From contig WRHT01000063.1 in the NCBI GenBank assembly GCA_009783115.1, forward strand, positions 1 to 7,764: a DNA stretch of 7,764 bases, read 5' to 3'. Made by a program: the position numbers and the translations under genes. How positions within the stretch are numbered: the first letter of the stretch is position 1; each line of letters begins with the position of its first letter. Source of the stretch: Desulfovibrionaceae bacterium (GTDB lineage Bacteria; Desulfobacterota; Desulfovibrionia; Desulfovibrionales; Desulfovibrionaceae). Below the pieces are notes generated by a model. It was given only the letters and a program-made list of their open reading frames with translations. It was not told where the DNA came from and ran no database searches. Below are positions 1-5,590 of this stretch, piece by piece.

Positions 1-246
1 TTTGTCCTGAGCGCCAAAAAGATCGATTTGAAAAAAATCACCATGCCCCTGCTCAATGTCTATGGCACCAAGGATAACCTGATTCCGGCCTCCGCCTCCA
101 TACCCCTGATCGATCTGGTGGGCAGCAAAGATAAAGAAAATGTATCCTATCCCATCGGTCATGCCGGCATTGTGGCCAGCACCCTCTCCCAGAAGGAGAT
201 TGCCCCGAAAATCGCCTCCTGGATCAAGGATCACAGCAAGGCTTAG
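1..246 (+). CDS. phaC: Class III polyhydroxyalkanoate synthase (PhaC), C-terminal fragment
   Basis: This is the last 81 codons of a gene that begins before the window; the frame is open from base 1 to the TAG at 244-246. The family polymerises (R)-3-hydroxyacyl-CoA into storage polyester, with the class III catalytic subunit PhaC working with a PhaE partner. The fragment has the end of an alpha/beta-hydrolase fold. The segment LLNVYGTKDNLIP carries the expected catalytic Asp, and the later PIGHAGI carries the catalytic His. The usual QKE..P.I..W closing helix follows. The nucleophile Cys would lie upstream and cannot be seen. A closely related alpha/beta hydrolase is possible, but the VGSKD...GH spacing fits PhaC best. 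A strong terminator starts about 28 bp after the stop, so this is the end of its transcript. Confidence 0.8.
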   Translation, partial: FVLSAKKIDLKKITMPLLNVYGTKDNLIPASASIPLIDLVGSKDKENVSYPIGHAGIVASTLSQKEIAPKIASWIKDHSKA

Positions 247-273
247 TTGGTCTCTTGGTTTTCGGCCGAAAGT

Positions 274-310
274 AAAGCTCCCCGGATGCAGCGCGTCCGG
301 GGAGCTTTTT
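274..310 (+). terminator. Rho-independent terminator of phaC
   Basis: A perfect 13-bp stem (274-286 with 296-308) and a 9-nt loop run straight into a T run (306-310). It lies 28 bp after the phaC stop and faces the same way, so it should end the phaC transcript and insulate the next gene. Confidence 0.92.
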
Positions 311-317
311 GCGCCAG

Positions 318-345
318 TTTTAGGCGGCGCATAGTGGTGTATAAT
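318..345 (+). promoter_or_regulatory. Possible sigma-70 promoter with a perfect TATAAT -10
   Basis: TATAAT at 340-345 matches the -10 consensus exactly and lies between repeat copies 1 and 2. The best -35 at a 16-bp spacing is TTTTAG (318-323), which is poor. If used, it would give a leader of roughly 140 nt before the GTG at 494. Weak call. Confidence 0.25.
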
Positions 346-387
346 GGTATATGGCGGCGCATGGTGGCAATGGCGGTCCATGGTGGC
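323..387. repeat. Three imperfect 15-bp direct repeats in the leader of the ModF-like gene
   Basis: The unit GGCGGCGCATGGTGG is seen at 353-367, with one change at 323-337 (GGCGGCGCATAGTGG) and two changes at 372-386 (GGCGGTCCATGGTGG). CATGGTGGC is repeated exactly at 360-368 and 379-387. Unit spacing is 30 and then 19 bp, so this is not a regular tandem array. Function is unknown; binding sites for a regulator, or simple drift of a low-complexity stretch, are both possible. Confidence 0.6.
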
Positions 388-437
388 GCAAACTGCCGCA
401 TGTTGGGGCATATGCGCTTTCTCCGTCCGTTGCGGGC

Positions 438-466
438 TTGATCATCTTTTGCATCAGGCGTAATAA
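438..466 (+). promoter_or_regulatory. Alternative weak promoter close to the ModF-like gene
   Basis: TTGATC (438-443), a 17-bp spacer and TAATAA (461-466) give a modest sigma-70 match with a short leader to the GTG at 494. It competes with the TATAAT element further upstream; the sequence does not decide between them. Confidence 0.25.
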
Positions 467-493
467 AGAACCTTCCCATACCCGAGGTTATCC

Positions 494-1951
494 GTGAACC
501 GCCAGATTTTGCTCAGCCTGCATAATGTTTCGGTCACCCTGCGGGGCGTTCGCGCCCTGCGGGAGGTCAGCCTTTCCGTCAGCCGGGGTGAACACAGCGC
601 CCTGCTCGGTCCCAATGGCGCTGGTAAATCCACCTTGCTTAAGGTAATGCGCGCTGAATGTTTTCCAGCGCCCGGTTCGGGAGATATTTTTTGGTATCCG
701 GAGGGAGAACCTGAGAGCGCCCCCTTGGCCGGCCGCGAACTCTGCGCTTTGGTTTCCATTGCGCACACCGAATTTTATCTGCGCGGGCAATGGCGGATCA
801 CCGGGGAAGAGCTTATTCTCAGCGGCCTGGGCGACGGCCCGCTGCTTTATTCCGCGGCGGATGAACGGGAACACGCCTTGGCGGTGAAACTTGCCGCGGA
901 TCTTGATATAGCGGATCTCTTGTGGGCGGATATCGCCGAACTTTCCCAAATGCGCCTCGGCATGCTGCTTTTTGCGCGGGCCTGTATGCGCGGGCCGCGC
1001 CTACTTTTGCTGGATGAATTCATTGACGGGCTGGATGCGCGCTATCGCGCGGCTTTGCTGGATAAGCTGGAGGAAATCGCCGGGGAAAGCACCCTTGTTT
1101 TTGCCACGCACCGCCCGGAAAACCTGCCGGCTTTTGTCCGCCGGGTCATCCGCATGGAAGAAGGCCGCATCACGGCGGTCGAGGAACTTAAAAACGTCCG
1201 CCGGGACGCAGGGATGGAGCTTGCGCTCGCTGAACCGCCGAGGAAGACTGAGGAAAAACACGCGGTTTTCCTGTTGAAGAACGCTAGCGTGTATATTGAC
1301 GGCGCGCCCGTGCTTCAGGGCATCAACTGGCAGGTGCGCGAAGGGGAGCATTGGGCGCTTGCCGGCGGCCCTGGTTCCGGAAAATCCACACTTCTGCGTC
1401 TGCTCGCCGGAGATCACCATCCCGCCTGGGGCGGCAGCATTGCCAGGGTTTTGCCTGGCGAACGCGAACCTTTGCGCGCTCTTCCGGATATGCGCAGGCA
1501 TATTCGCCTGGTGTCCGGGGATATGCAGGCCAATTACGCCTATAATCTGCCGGGTGAGGAGTTTGTGTGCAGCGGGCGGGGTGGCGACATCGGCATGTAT
1601 TATGATCCGGACGAGGCGGATCGGGCCGAGGCCCGCGCCTGCCTTGAGCTTGTGGAAGCCCTGCCCCTGGCGGATCGCCCCATTCGCGGCTTGTCCACCG
1701 GGCAACTGCGCAGGCTTTTTCTGGCGCGGGCCTTGATCGGCGATCCGAGGATACTGCTTCTGGATGATCCCTTTGCCGGGCTGGATGCGCGCATGCGCGC
1801 GCGGATGAGGGATTTGCTTCACGATCTTGTGGAAAGCCGTGGCCTACAGACGATTATGACCACGCCCTCCCCTGAGGATTTCCTGCCGCGGACGGCATAC
1901 TTGGCGCGGCTTGATGGGGGAAGACTGGAAAGCGGCTCTTATCGGCCATGA
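494..1951 (+). CDS. ModF-like protein with two fused ABC ATPase domains
   Basis: This 485-residue cytoplasmic protein has two ATP-binding cassettes and no membrane segment. Cassette 1 has Walker A GPNGAGKST (39-47), a degraded signature LSQMR (150-154), Walker B LLLLDE (170-175) and an H-loop His206. Cassette 2 has Walker A GGPGSGKST (291-299), signature LSTGQ (400-404), Walker B LLLDD (421-425) with Asp in place of the catalytic Glu, and TTPSPED (456-462) where the H-loop His is expected. The length, the GINWQVREGEHW segment (276-287) before the second Walker A and the DIGMYY segment (365-370) resemble E. coli ModF (about 490 residues), whose exact role is unsettled. The start is GTG, with GAGG at 484-487 and a 6-nt gap. 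No permease or molybdate-binding gene is adjacent, so the substrate is open. It could instead be a soluble regulatory ATPase. Confidence 0.85.
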   Translation: MNRQILLSLHNVSVTLRGVRALREVSLSVSRGEHSALLGPNGAGKSTLLKVMRAECFPAPGSGDIFWYPEGEPESAPLAGRELCALVSIAHTEFYLRGQWRITGEELILSGLGDGPLLYSAADEREHALAVKLAADLDIADLLWADIAELSQMRLGMLLFARACMRGPRLLLLDEFIDGLDARYRAALLDKLEEIAGESTLVFATHRPENLPAFVRRVIRMEEGRITAVEELKNVRRDAGMELALAEPPRKTEEKHAVFLLKNASVYIDGAPVLQGINWQVREGEHWALAGGPGSGKSTLLRLLAGDHHPAWGGSIARVLPGEREPLRALPDMRRHIRLVSGDMQANYAYNLPGEEFVCSGRGGDIGMYYDPDEADRAEARACLELVEALPLADRPIRGLSTGQLRRLFLARALIGDPRILLLDDPFAGLDARMRARMRDLLHDLVESRGLQTIMTTPSPEDFLPRTAYLARLDGGRLESGSYRP

Positions 1952-1979
1952 AGCTGAATGGGGCGCTGCCCGGCCAATC

Positions 1980-2020
1980 CGGGAGAGATGGCGCTTTTTT
2001 GTCCGGCGCCATCTCACCCG
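1980..2020. terminator. Strong hairpin between the convergent ModF-like gene and small ORF
   Basis: CGGG-A-GAGATGGCGC (1980-1994) pairs with GCGCCATCTC-A-CCCG (2006-2020): 14 base pairs around one A/A mismatch, with an 11-nt loop. It lies 28 bp after the ModF-like stop and 4 bp beyond the stop of the minus-strand small ORF. There is no T run after the stem in either direction; six T sit in the loop on the plus strand. It may act as a two-way stop or as a 3'-end stabiliser, but it is not a classic intrinsic terminator. Confidence 0.5.
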
Positions 2021-2024
2021 TGAA

Positions 2025-2156
2025 TTATTTGACACCGCTCACATGCGGCAGATAGCCAAACCACCAGATGATCTCCGGCCAGTTTTCCATTTTCGGGTAT
2101 AGGCCTTCGGTCGTGTTGCTGTGAACCTGAGTATGCTTCGCCGTATGAGTTGACAT
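2025..2156 (-). CDS. Probable small protein, 43 residues, unrecognised
   Basis: The minus strand reads ATG at 2156 to TAA at 2025-2027. GGAGG (2161-2165) sits 4 nt before the ATG, and the codons look like those of the neighbouring genes (CTG, ATC, CCG, GGC). The protein starts with a polar, His/Thr-rich stretch (1-16) and then has YPKMENWPEIIWWFGYLPHV (20-39), an aromatic, partly amphipathic segment with three Trp. That segment is too short and too interrupted by Pro to be a sure membrane helix, but it could lie on a membrane or dock to a partner. There are no Cys and no signal peptide. The frame extends upstream to an ATG at 2234, but that part is Arg/Pro-rich and lacks a ribosome site, so I chose the internal ATG. 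I do not recognise a family; function unknown. Confidence 0.6.
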   Translation of the reverse strand: MSTHTAKHTQVHSNTTEGLYPKMENWPEIIWWFGYLPHVSGVK

Positions 2157-2160
2157 AATG

Positions 2161-2165
2161 CCTCC
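2161..2165 (-). promoter_or_regulatory. Ribosome binding site of the 43-residue ORF
   Basis: GGAGG on the minus strand, 4 nt before the ATG at 2156. It is the main reason for choosing this start over the upstream in-frame ATG at 2234. Confidence 0.6.
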
Positions 2166-2562
2166 GCGTCGTGACGCTGGTTGAAGTGTTGTTTGCCGCC
2201 TTGTCCGCGCGGCAGGGGGCGGACAGAGACGCAATCACATATATGAAATCCGTTTGCTGTTGCGCGGACAACATTTCCGGGATTTTTTTCTGAAAGCACA
2301 ACGGCGCTGCCTTTTGCCGGGAAGGAAACAGGCTTAGTATTGGGAAATGGAATAATTGACGCGATGCGCCCTAACATACAGCTGCTGCCATAGTTGTTAT
2401 GCCGTGATCGTGGGAGCGGCGGTCCTCTCACCGTACGGTCTGCTCTCATGTCTTTCTGCCCCTTATGGATTGGACACCAGGGGGGCTTTTATTCTGCCAT
2501 GGGATGGTTTACGTCCGCGACCGTTTATTTTTGGTGTGGTATCCGTGCTGCGTGCTGGGAAG
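2166..2562. other. About 400 bp without a convincing gene
   Basis: Reading frames exist here on both strands, but their translations are Arg/Pro/Ser-rich, lack ribosome sites and overlap one another. Items seen are the inverted repeats at 2201-2271, a perfect 10-bp palindrome ACCGTACGGT (2430-2439), and a weak stem of GCCCC (2458-2462) with GGGGC (2482-2486) followed by TTTT on the plus strand. The stretch probably holds the leader and promoter of the small ORF (-), but no good -35/-10 pair was found. It may also be decayed sequence. Confidence 0.5.
2201..2271 (-). repeat. Nested inverted repeats in the leader of the small ORF
   Basis: TTGTCCGCGC (2201-2210) is the exact reverse complement of GCGCGGACAA (2262-2271). 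The first arm can instead fold locally: TGTCCGC (2202-2208) pairs with GCGGACA (2219-2225) across a 10-nt loop. The two foldings exclude each other, the arrangement seen in switching leaders. They end 36 bp before the ribosome site of the small ORF. I recognise no known riboswitch class. Confidence 0.4.
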
Positions 2563-2599
2563 AAAAAAGAGGCTATGACTTCCTTTGTCATAACCTCTT
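2563..2599 (-). terminator. Rho-independent terminator of tRNA-Val
   Basis: On the minus strand a 13-bp stem (2599-2587 with 2579-2567, one U-G wobble) with a 7-nt loop is followed by six T (2568-2563). It begins 9 bp after the CCA end of the tRNA and points the same way. Confidence 0.9.
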
Positions 2600-2607
2600 G
2601 ATTTTAT

Positions 2608-2682
2608 TGGTGGGCGGTGCAGGGTTTGAACCTGCGGCCACCGGCTTGTAAGGCCGGCGCTCTACCACTGAGCTAACCGCCC
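2608..2682 (-). tRNA. tRNA-Val, anticodon UAC, with encoded CCA
   Basis: A complete 75-nt cloverleaf is seen on the minus strand. The acceptor stem GGGCGGT pairs with ACCGCCC, the D stem GCTC with GAGC, the anticodon stem CCGGC with GCCGG around the loop CTTACAA, and the T stem GCAGG with CCTGC around TTCAAAC. The anticodon TAC (plus-strand positions 2648-2650) reads valine GUA and, by wobble, other GUN codons. CCA is encoded at 2608-2610. A single terminator follows, and no other tRNA is adjacent. No duplicate of its 3' end was noticed in the window, so it does not look like an occupied integration site. Confidence 0.97.
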
Positions 2683-2700
2683 GGATTGTTATCAGGTATA

Positions 2701-2730
2701 GCCCGGCCTGGATTAGGGGGCGGGCTTTTT
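2701..2730 (+). terminator. Plus-facing terminator-like hairpin upstream of the tRNA
   Basis: GCCCG-g-CC (2701-2708) pairs with GG-CGGGC (2719-2725), leaving one bulged G, and TTTTT follows at 2726-2730. It faces the plus strand, opposite to both flanking genes. It could block antisense transcription into the 617-residue gene. On the minus strand it is a stem without a T run, just ahead of the tRNA. Confidence 0.4.
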
Positions 2731-2760
2731 CCGCCGCGAGAGGCGTTCCGGCAACCTGTT

Positions 2761-4614
2761 TTATGGGGCCGGGCTGTGTTTGATGCTGAGGTTCAGGTCT
2801 TCCGGATCGTCCAGGAAATCCCATAAAGCGTGCAACGGAATGGGCCGTGAGGGGCTGCATACCAGTTGCAGGCTGCCGCCTTCGGCCACCAGGGCGCGCA
2901 GGGCCAGGAAGTTGCGTTTCATTTGTTCCGGCCCGTCGAAATCTTCAATGGTCTCGTCTATTTTATCCAAGGCCATTTGCCGGGCTTCCTCTTCGTCGTC
3001 CAGGTCATCCATCCAGGCCAGGTAACTGAACAGGATATCGGAAAAGCCACGATCCGCCAGGAATAGCTCCAGTTTACGCAGAAACGGGAGCGGGAAGGAC
3101 GAATTTGGGTCTTGCAGGGCATCAACAGCCAGTTTGAAGCTGCCCAGGCTTTTTTCGTTCAGCGACAGGGTCATGACCAGGTCCAGGTCATCGGCGATGC
3201 GCACGTCCAGGTTTAAATCCGCATCCAGGGTAAGGCCGTCCATGTTGTCCGGGAGAGGGAAACCCCATATGGCAAAACCAAGCAGTTCCCGGCTTAAAAA
3301 CAGGTTCTGCGCCTGGGATTTGAAATTGGCGTTGTCGCCCATATCCAGATCCGTGCGCCACAGGTCGAAGGTCAGCATGGGTTGAGCGTTTATCCCGGCA
3401 GGAGTAAAGATCATGTTTTTGAGGTAAAAATTTTCCAGGCGCGTTCCCTTGAACAGGTCATACGGGTTCTCCAGCAGTTTTTCCCAGTTCATGAAGTGCA
3501 TGGGGTCGTTCAAGAGATCCGCCAAAGCCCCGGTGATCAGGGTTTTGTCCAGGCCGAGTTCTTCCAGCTCGAGGATTTTTTGTTTGTTAAGGTTTACCTG
3601 CAGGTTGCGCAAAATTTCCGGTCCACGATCTATATGCGAAACATTGCGAGAGGTTATCTCATCCACGGTGAATTCGGCCTCAAAGACGCCTTCCGCGAGG
3701 CTGCCCATGAAATTTTTTATGGAAGCCCTTTCCATGCTGTAATGGAGAGTGCCGAATTTGAAGATGGCGGCCAGCATTTCCATAGGCTCTTTCGCCTGCA
3801 GCAGGCCGGACAGGATATCCATGATCTCTTTGTAACTGAATTTGTAGGCGTGCAGGCTGTATTCATCCAGGCGCAGAGTTATGTCCCCGCGGTGTTCATT
3901 GGAGTAGCTGAAAGAGAATTTGCCGTAGCGCGCGTTTTGGATGATGGAATCGTAGCCGGTTTCTCCGAGCAGGCGGGATATGCCGGAAGAGTCCGCCTCG
4001 GCGATGGTCATCAGGAAGTTGCCGTCTCCGTGGCGGTATTGGATCTTGAAATTCTTGCCCAAGGCCGCCCCGCTGGTGGAAGAGCCCATGAGGGGGAGGA
4101 GTTCCGCGAACAGGCCGCGCATGTCGGAGCCGCCCTGGTGTTTTTTCAGCGTTGCCCGGAGATCGCGGTAGAGATATTCGTAATTGTTGATCTCATAATA
4201 CTCGCAACTCAGGATCGGCTCTTCCAGGGGATCGTCCGTCCGCTCCAGGAATACCTCCAGGTTTTCCAGCACGGTTTTATCAATGCGGCTCAAAGGTCCG
4301 GGCTTGCCCATGAGGGTGTCGCGGTCAAGTCCTTTCTGGCTGAGCTTGCCGATTTTGATGGTCGCCGGAAAATCGTTCAGCGTGTAAACCAGGTTGTGGA
4401 TGTCCACGCTGGATGAAAGAAGAGATACCTTAATCTCGGCGTTATCCAGACGCATAGCCTGGCTGAGCAGGTTCAGATCCTCCCTGACCCGTTTTTCCGC
4501 ATCGCTTTCCAGTTTATGCTTGAGCAGGAACAGTCCGCCAAGTAGCGCGGCCAGAACCAGGAGCAGGGCGGGAAGTAAATATTTGCGCCGGCCGGATGTT
4601 ACTACCGTATTCAT
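2761..4614 (-). CDS. Unrecognised membrane-anchored envelope protein, 617 residues
   Basis: The start is the ATG at 4614, with GGAG at 4621-4624 and a 6-nt gap. Residues 8-11 are SRRK-like basic, followed by one hydrophobic helix (about 12-31, rich in Leu/Ala) and no cleavage site that I can see. The topology is therefore a short cytoplasmic tail and roughly 580 residues in the periplasm. The body alternates polar and hydrophobic residues in beta-rich stretches such as AEIKVSLLSSSVDIHNLVYT (59-78), with helical parts near the acidic segment MDDLDDEEEA. This general layout recalls AsmA/YdgA-like envelope proteins, but I see no diagnostic motif and do not assign a family. It has its own promoter, is divergent from the CBS gene and is followed by tRNA-Val; the context gives no pathway. 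No frameshift or repeat was noticed. Confidence 0.85.
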   Translation of the reverse strand: MNTVVTSGRRKYLLPALLLVLAALLGGLFLLKHKLESDAEKRVREDLNLLSQAMRLDNAEIKVSLLSSSVDIHNLVYTLNDFPATIKIGKLSQKGLDRDTLMGKPGPLSRIDKTVLENLEVFLERTDDPLEEPILSCEYYEINNYEYLYRDLRATLKKHQGGSDMRGLFAELLPLMGSSTSGAALGKNFKIQYRHGDGNFLMTIAEADSSGISRLLGETGYDSIIQNARYGKFSFSYSNEHRGDITLRLDEYSLHAYKFSYKEIMDILSGLLQAKEPMEMLAAIFKFGTLHYSMERASIKNFMGSLAEGVFEAEFTVDEITSRNVSHIDRGPEILRNLQVNLNKQKILELEELGLDKTLITGALADLLNDPMHFMNWEKLLENPYDLFKGTRLENFYLKNMIFTPAGINAQPMLTFDLWRTDLDMGDNANFKSQAQNLFLSRELLGFAIWGFPLPDNMDGLTLDADLNLDVRIADDLDLVMTLSLNEKSLGSFKLAVDALQDPNSSFPLPFLRKLELFLADRGFSDILFSYLAWMDDLDDEEEARQMALDKIDETIEDFDGPEQMKRNFLALRALVAEGGSLQLVCSPSRPIPLHALWDFLDDPEDLNLSIKHSPAP

Positions 4615-4681
4615 GTAAAGCTCCTAAGTTACCCGGCGCCCGTGCGGTTCCGTCTGTGCAGGCCCGATGTTCAGGGTGTTT

Positions 4682-4710
4682 ATTCTAGCACGCTTCATAT
4701 TTCAAGGCAA
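4682..4710 (-). promoter_or_regulatory. Sigma-70-type promoter of the 617-residue protein gene
   Basis: On the minus strand TTGCCT (4710-4705), a 17-bp spacer and TAGAAT (4687-4682) form a good -35/-10 pair. It lies about 68 bp before the ATG at 4614, with the ribosome site between. Confidence 0.6.
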
Positions 4711-4734
4711 ATCTTCGGGAAACTCCCCCAGCTC

Positions 4735-4764
4735 TTGCCTGGGCGGACATTTTTTTGTTATGTT
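4735..4764 (+). promoter_or_regulatory. Candidate promoter of the CBS-domain gene
   Basis: TTGCCT (4735-4740), an 18-bp spacer and TATGTT (4759-4764) match sigma-70 at four of six positions each. It points away from the minus-strand promoter at 4682-4710; the two -35 boxes are 24 bp apart. Moderate to weak. Confidence 0.35.
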
Positions 4765-4807
4765 GGCGTGGACTGAACTTTTCCGCCCAAGGAGGCGGTA
4801 AGGAGCC

Positions 4808-5464
4808 ATGATGCTGATTCGCGACTGGATGACTTCCGAGGTCGTTACCGTTCCGGCCCAATTATCCATGGTCAAGGCCTCGCGCCTGATGAAGGAGCAC
4901 GGCATCCGCCGCCTGCCGGTGCTGGATGAGCAGGGAGCGCTTTTAGGCATTGTTTCGGATCGGGATATCAAGGAGGCTTCGCCTTCAAAGGCCACCACCC
5001 TGGATATGCACGAACTCTACTACCTGCTTTCCGAGATCAAGGTTAAGGATATTATGACCAAAAACCCGCTTTCCGTGCGCGGGGACGACCCTGTGGAACA
5101 GGCGGCCGTATTGATGCTGGATCGCCATATCGGCGGGTTGCCGGTGGTGGACGAAGCCAACCGGGTTATTGGCATCATTACGGACAGCGATATTTTCAGG
5201 GTATTGATCGCGGTCACCGGGGCCGCTTCCGGCGGTTTGCAACTGGCTTTTGAACTCTCCAGGCGGACGGGAGCGCTGAAGGAGGTGCTGGAGGCCGTTC
5301 AAAAGCGCGGCGCCGTAGTGGTTTCGGTATTGACCTCGGAAAAGGACGAAACAACGCGCATGGTCTATATCCGGGCGTGCGACCTGCCCCCGGCGGCGCG
5401 GAAAAAATTGATCTCCGACATGCGGGAGAGCTTCAATCTCTTGTATTGGAGTCCAAAAATCTAG
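4808..5464 (+). CDS. Two-CBS-domain regulatory protein with ACT-like tail (AcuB-like)
   Basis: The 218-residue cytoplasmic protein has two CBS repeats. CBS1 is about residues 5-55, with IRDWMTSEVVTV at its head and GIVSDRDI (47-54) at its end. CBS2 is about 78-133, with VKDIMTKNPLSV at its head and GIITDSDI (122-129) at its end. Such pairs form a Bateman module that usually binds AMP, ATP or related ligands. The remaining part (about 143-215) resembles the ACT-like tail of AcuB-type proteins, a weaker call. No enzyme domain is attached, so it probably controls a partner protein. Two ATG codons are adjacent (4808 and 4811). AGGAG at 4801-4805 is only 2 nt from the first but 5 nt from the second, so translation may start at 4811 and give 217 residues. 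dsrC follows on the same strand after 126 bp, probably with its own promoter. Confidence 0.88.
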   Translation: MMLIRDWMTSEVVTVPAQLSMVKASRLMKEHGIRRLPVLDEQGALLGIVSDRDIKEASPSKATTLDMHELYYLLSEIKVKDIMTKNPLSVRGDDPVEQAAVLMLDRHIGGLPVVDEANRVIGIITDSDIFRVLIAVTGAASGGLQLAFELSRRTGALKEVLEAVQKRGAVVVSVLTSEKDETTRMVYIRACDLPPAARKKLISDMRESFNLLYWSPKI

Positions 5465-5478
5465 AATATATCTAGAAT
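5459..5478. repeat. Direct repeat of ATCTAGAAT, one helical turn apart, in front of dsrC
   Basis: ATCTAGAAT occurs at 5459-5467 and 5470-5478, an 11-bp period, and each copy holds the palindrome TCTAGA. The first copy includes the CBS stop codon TAG (5462-5464). Each copy also contains TAGAAT, a near-perfect -10; TTGTAT at 5441-5446 lies 15 bp before the first, a short spacing. It may be an operator or promoter element for dsrC. Confidence 0.45.
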
Positions 5479-5486
5479 TATGGAAC

Positions 5487-5523
5487 AGATCCTTGCGCAA
5501 GCGGGATCTTCATGCTATTTTTT
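5487..5523 (+). terminator. Weak terminator candidate after the CBS gene
   Basis: AGATCC (5487-5492) pairs with GGATCT (5504-5509) over an 11-nt loop, and six T (5518-5523) come 8 nt later. The short stem and the gap before the T run make it a poor intrinsic terminator. The same bases also contain a possible TTGCGC-17 bp-TATTTT promoter (5493-5521) for dsrC. Confidence 0.3.
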
Positions 5524-5577
5524 GTCAAAGTGCATGGGCGACAGGCCTGTTTTTGAAAATGCTTTTTTGTGATTGCT

Positions 5578-5584
5578 AAGGAGG
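5578..5584 (+). promoter_or_regulatory. Very strong ribosome binding site of dsrC
   Basis: AAGGAGG, a full Shine-Dalgarno match, lies 6 nt before the ATG at 5591. It fixes the start of dsrC there and suits the abundance of DsrC known in sulfate reducers. Confidence 0.85.
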
Positions 5585-5590
5585 CGGACC

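Noticed and set aside
323..387. CRISPR or regular tandem array
   Set aside because: Only three imperfect units with unequal spacing; no spacer-repeat pattern and no cas gene.
2039..2449. Open frame of 136 codons on the minus strand covering the small ORF in another frame
   Set aside because: The translation is Arg/Pro-rich, has no ribosome site and overlaps the better 43-residue frame.
2394..2651. Plus-strand frame of 85 codons ending inside the tRNA
   Set aside because: It runs through the tRNA terminator and into the tRNA on the opposite strand; no ribosome site and no protein-like pattern.
2608..2682. tRNA as an integration site for a mobile element
   Set aside because: No integrase gene and no second copy of the tRNA 3' end was noticed in the window.
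3382..4416. Plus-strand frame of 344 codons opposite the 617-residue gene
   Set aside because: It is an antisense shadow; the minus frame has a promoter, a ribosome site and a signal anchor, and this one has none.
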